Below, one piece after another: positions 62,322 to 64,000 of a stretch of DNA of 64,000 nt. This DNA comes from Mycolicibacterium helvum (GTDB taxonomy: Bacteria > Actinomycetota > Actinomycetes > Mycobacteriales > Mycobacteriaceae), in NCBI RefSeq assembly GCF_010731895.1, contig NZ_AP022596.1, forward strand, positions 1,364,001-1,428,000, read 5' to 3'. A program made the translations under genes and the position numbers. Under the pieces are notes generated by a model that was not told the origin of the DNA, made no database searches, and saw nothing but the letters and a program-made list of their open reading frames with translations. The stretch's first letter is position 1. Every line of letters starts with the position of its first letter.

Positions 62322-63503
62322 TCATACCAAGGCCGACCTCTTGGCGCGAAGGCGTTGTGCCATAAGCAGATATTCCTTGGCGACCACCGACCAGGCCATC
62401 GTGGGCGCCACGAGGCGGGCCCTGGACGCCATGTGTCCAGCCAGCCGTGGCTGCGTCAGTGTCATGTGCAGAGCCGACCGCAGCGCATCCGTATCATCGT
62501 GCGGCACTACGATCCCGGTACCATCACCCAGCAGTTCGACGGCGTGCGGGAACGCGGTTGCCACCGTCGGTCGCCCATTGGCAATCGCGTCGACCAGAAC
62601 GCCCGAGGTGACTTGGTCGGTGGAGTCGTACGGTAAGACCACCACCGCGGCGGACTGCACCATCGCAGCAAGTGCCGGGGCGTCACGGTAGGCGGGATCG
62701 AAACTCACCGAATCCGCGACGCCGCGGGATTTCGCCCGTTCCCGAAGGGAATCAAGGTAGACGTCACCGTCAGCGGCGAGAACCTTTGGATGCGTGCGGC
62801 CGGCAACCAGGTAACGCGGGCGCCCAGGAAGCTCACTGAGCGAGTCCATGACGTCGATGACCCGCTCAATGCCCTTGCCCGGCCCCAACAGGCCCCAGGT
62901 CAACAAGGTGGGGCGCCCTGAACGCTTCACCTGGACATTGGCCGTCACAGTTGCCCCGTGCGGGATCGTGGTGACCTTTCGCCGGTCGATGTCGTAGCCC
63001 TGACACAGCCGCGCATGGGCAGCCGCGGTCATCACAACAATCTGATCAACCTCTTCGGCGATTGTTTCCATAACCCAACGCTGTTGTGGCGTAGGTTCTT
63101 TGAGTACCGTGTGCGCAACAACGATCGCCGGCACCCGTAGTCCGCGGACGATGTCCACGACCTCGTCTCCGTCGGCTCCGCCATAGATGCCGTATTCGTG
63201 TTGCACAATCACGATGTCAGATCGATTAAGCAGTTCCACGGCGGCCGCCACCGATGCCGGCACGCCGTTGATCAACTCCCCGACCACCTCGACGTTATCG
63301 CTGGGCACTCCGTCGGCGATCCGAACGACATCGACGGCAGCGTTGTTGGCGCGCAGTCCTTCGGACAGGGCGGCGCTGAACGTCGCCAGCCCACATCGGG
63401 TCGGCGGAAAGGTACTGAGAATTCCGATGCTGGGGACGCGGGACACCCTGCGATACGGAACAGCAGCAGGCGTCAGCGATGAAAGGACGGACAGAAAATT
63501 CAA
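62322..63503 (-). CDS. GT4 family glycosyltransferase
   Basis: 393 residues. SIGILSTFPPTRCGLATFSAALSEGL near residue 26, VIVQHEYGIYGG near 98, LLTWGLLGPGKGIERVIDV (about 205) and DQVTSGVLVDAIANGRPTVATAFP (EX7E-like area) near 315. Retaining GT-B transferase, possibly mannosyl because GH130 and transglutaminase genes follow. The homologous genes I recall are longer, with a second module that here is only a remnant (62072-62281). Confidence 0.85.
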   Translation of the reverse strand: MNFLSVLSSLTPAAVPYRRVSRVPSIGILSTFPPTRCGLATFSAALSEGLRANNAAVDVVRIADGVPSDNVEVVGELINGVPASVAAAVELLNRSDIVIVQHEYGIYGGADGDEVVDIVRGLRVPAIVVAHTVLKEPTPQQRWVMETIAEEVDQIVVMTAAAHARLCQGYDIDRRKVTTIPHGATVTANVQVKRSGRPTLLTWGLLGPGKGIERVIDVMDSLSELPGRPRYLVAGRTHPKVLAADGDVYLDSLRERAKSRGVADSVSFDPAYRDAPALAAMVQSAAVVVLPYDSTDQVTSGVLVDAIANGRPTVATAFPHAVELLGDGTGIVVPHDDTDALRSALHMTLTQPRLAGHMASRARLVAPTMAWSVVAKEYLLMAQRLRAKRSALV

Positions 63504-63562
63504 GGTGATCCCGTTTAGCGGTTGTCACCGACGTGCCCGGCATGAGCGATTGCTCGGCAAGT

Positions 63563-64000
63563 TCAGCGGCGGACGGCTGACTTATTCCGGACTGGCTGGG
63601 TTTCCAACAACATCGACGTTACACCCCCGGACCAGCGGGTGCGCGGGCGAGGGCGCGGCGCTACGCCCGGTCCGTCCGCGAATAAGTCGGACAGCACAGG
63701 GCGGCGTTCCCGCACTGCGCTGAACGCGGTTCCCTCGCGCAGGACAACGTACTGAAGCTGCTCGATGTCCTCGACGACAGCGGCACCGGACGACAACGCC
63801 TCCACCACATCGTCGGGCGCGGCCCGAAACAGCGCCACCCCGACACCATTTGCCCTCGGCATCACGCGAGCCGCGAATCCTGCAACCTCCGTGAGTGATT
63901 CAGCTAGTGACTGACCGCCTACGACCAGACCTGCCAGATCGCCGATGCCCGCGCGCAGGGTCGTACTGTGACATCGCTTTTGCCACTGCGAACTTCCCGA
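63563..64000 (-). pseudogene. GAF-domain protein, C-terminally truncated and running off the window
   Basis: The frame is open from 64000 to the stop at 63563 (146 codons). Residues read GDLAGLVVGGQSLAESLTEV, FAARVMPRANGVGVALFR, VVEDIEQLQYVVLREGTAFSA and RRPVLSDLFADG, the beginning of a GAF domain as in GAF-ANTAR regulators. After ADG the sequence becomes Arg/Pro-rich, briefly regains GVTSMLLE, then stops, so the second half of GAF and the RNA-binding ANTAR domain are missing. The start lies beyond the window edge. Confidence 0.5.

Overview
The window comes from a mycolic-acid bacterium, most likely a non-tuberculous Mycobacterium (Mycolicibacterium-type). The strongest evidence is the block rplA-rplK-nusG-secE-tRNA-Trp-hadC-hadB-rpmG-tRNA-Met-tRNA-Thr, followed by a glyoxalase-II-like gene and an EchA3-like gene; this is the M. 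tuberculosis Rv0632c-Rv0641 neighbourhood. IniB-like, UsfY-like, paired L,D-transpeptidase and CspA-like genes agree. GC content is high (about 68% in a sampled stretch near 30.3 kb) except in parts of the first 25 kb; one 60-base sample inside the FkbM gene is about 42% GC.

Region 1 (1-25.6 kb) is a complete-looking Wzx/Wzy-type polysaccharide locus. It holds a DUF4012 membrane protein, a Wzz-tyrosine-kinase fusion with a C-terminal tyrosine cluster, an AsnB-like amidotransferase, a MurJ/Wzx-type flippase, an FkbM methyltransferase, two further methyltransferases, two GT4 glycosyltransferases, a heparinase II/III-like protein, UDP-GlcNAc 2-epimerase, a UDP-HexNAc 6-dehydrogenase, a WecG/TagA transferase, a Wzy-like polymerase, a low-molecular-weight tyrosine phosphatase and a WbaP/CpsE-type initiating sugar-phosphate transferase. 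The dehydrogenase, AsnB and heparinase together suggest a polymer with (possibly amidated) N-acetylhexosaminuronic acid.

Region 2 (25.6-34.3 kb) is the conserved ribosomal/secretion/mycolate core. hadA is absent from its usual place between rpmG and hadB. An EchA3-TetR pair, a small membrane protein, an alpha/beta hydrolase and an SDR dehydrogenase follow.

Region 3 (34.3-48.6 kb) looks like an organosulfur/redox island. On the minus strand lies an SsuABC-type importer preceded by a 29-codon ORF resembling the Cys-containing leader peptides found upstream of actinobacterial sulfur genes, plus a metallophosphoesterase and a PHP-type hydrolase. On the plus strand, after a LysR gene, a tightly overlapping operon encodes a GntR regulator, an AprB-like two-cluster ferredoxin, a lipoprotein binding protein with a NosL-like tail, an ABC permease and ATPase, and an AprA-like flavoprotein with HEAT-like repeats at its C-terminus. 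I consider this operon the best candidate for an undescribed system.

Region 4 (48.6-64 kb) is cell-envelope and stress related: a long Gly-rich IniB-like protein and a UsfY-like protein with two perfect TGTGA-N6-TCACA (CRP-type) sites beside them, tandem L,D-transpeptidases, an NYN-LOTUS protein, a DEAD-box helicase followed by CspA, a DUF5994-like protein, a TetR regulator with an unusual array of overlapping operators, and a GT4 / GH130 / transglutaminase cluster. The right edge has two apparently decayed genes: a truncated module overlapping the GT4 gene and a truncated GAF-domain gene.
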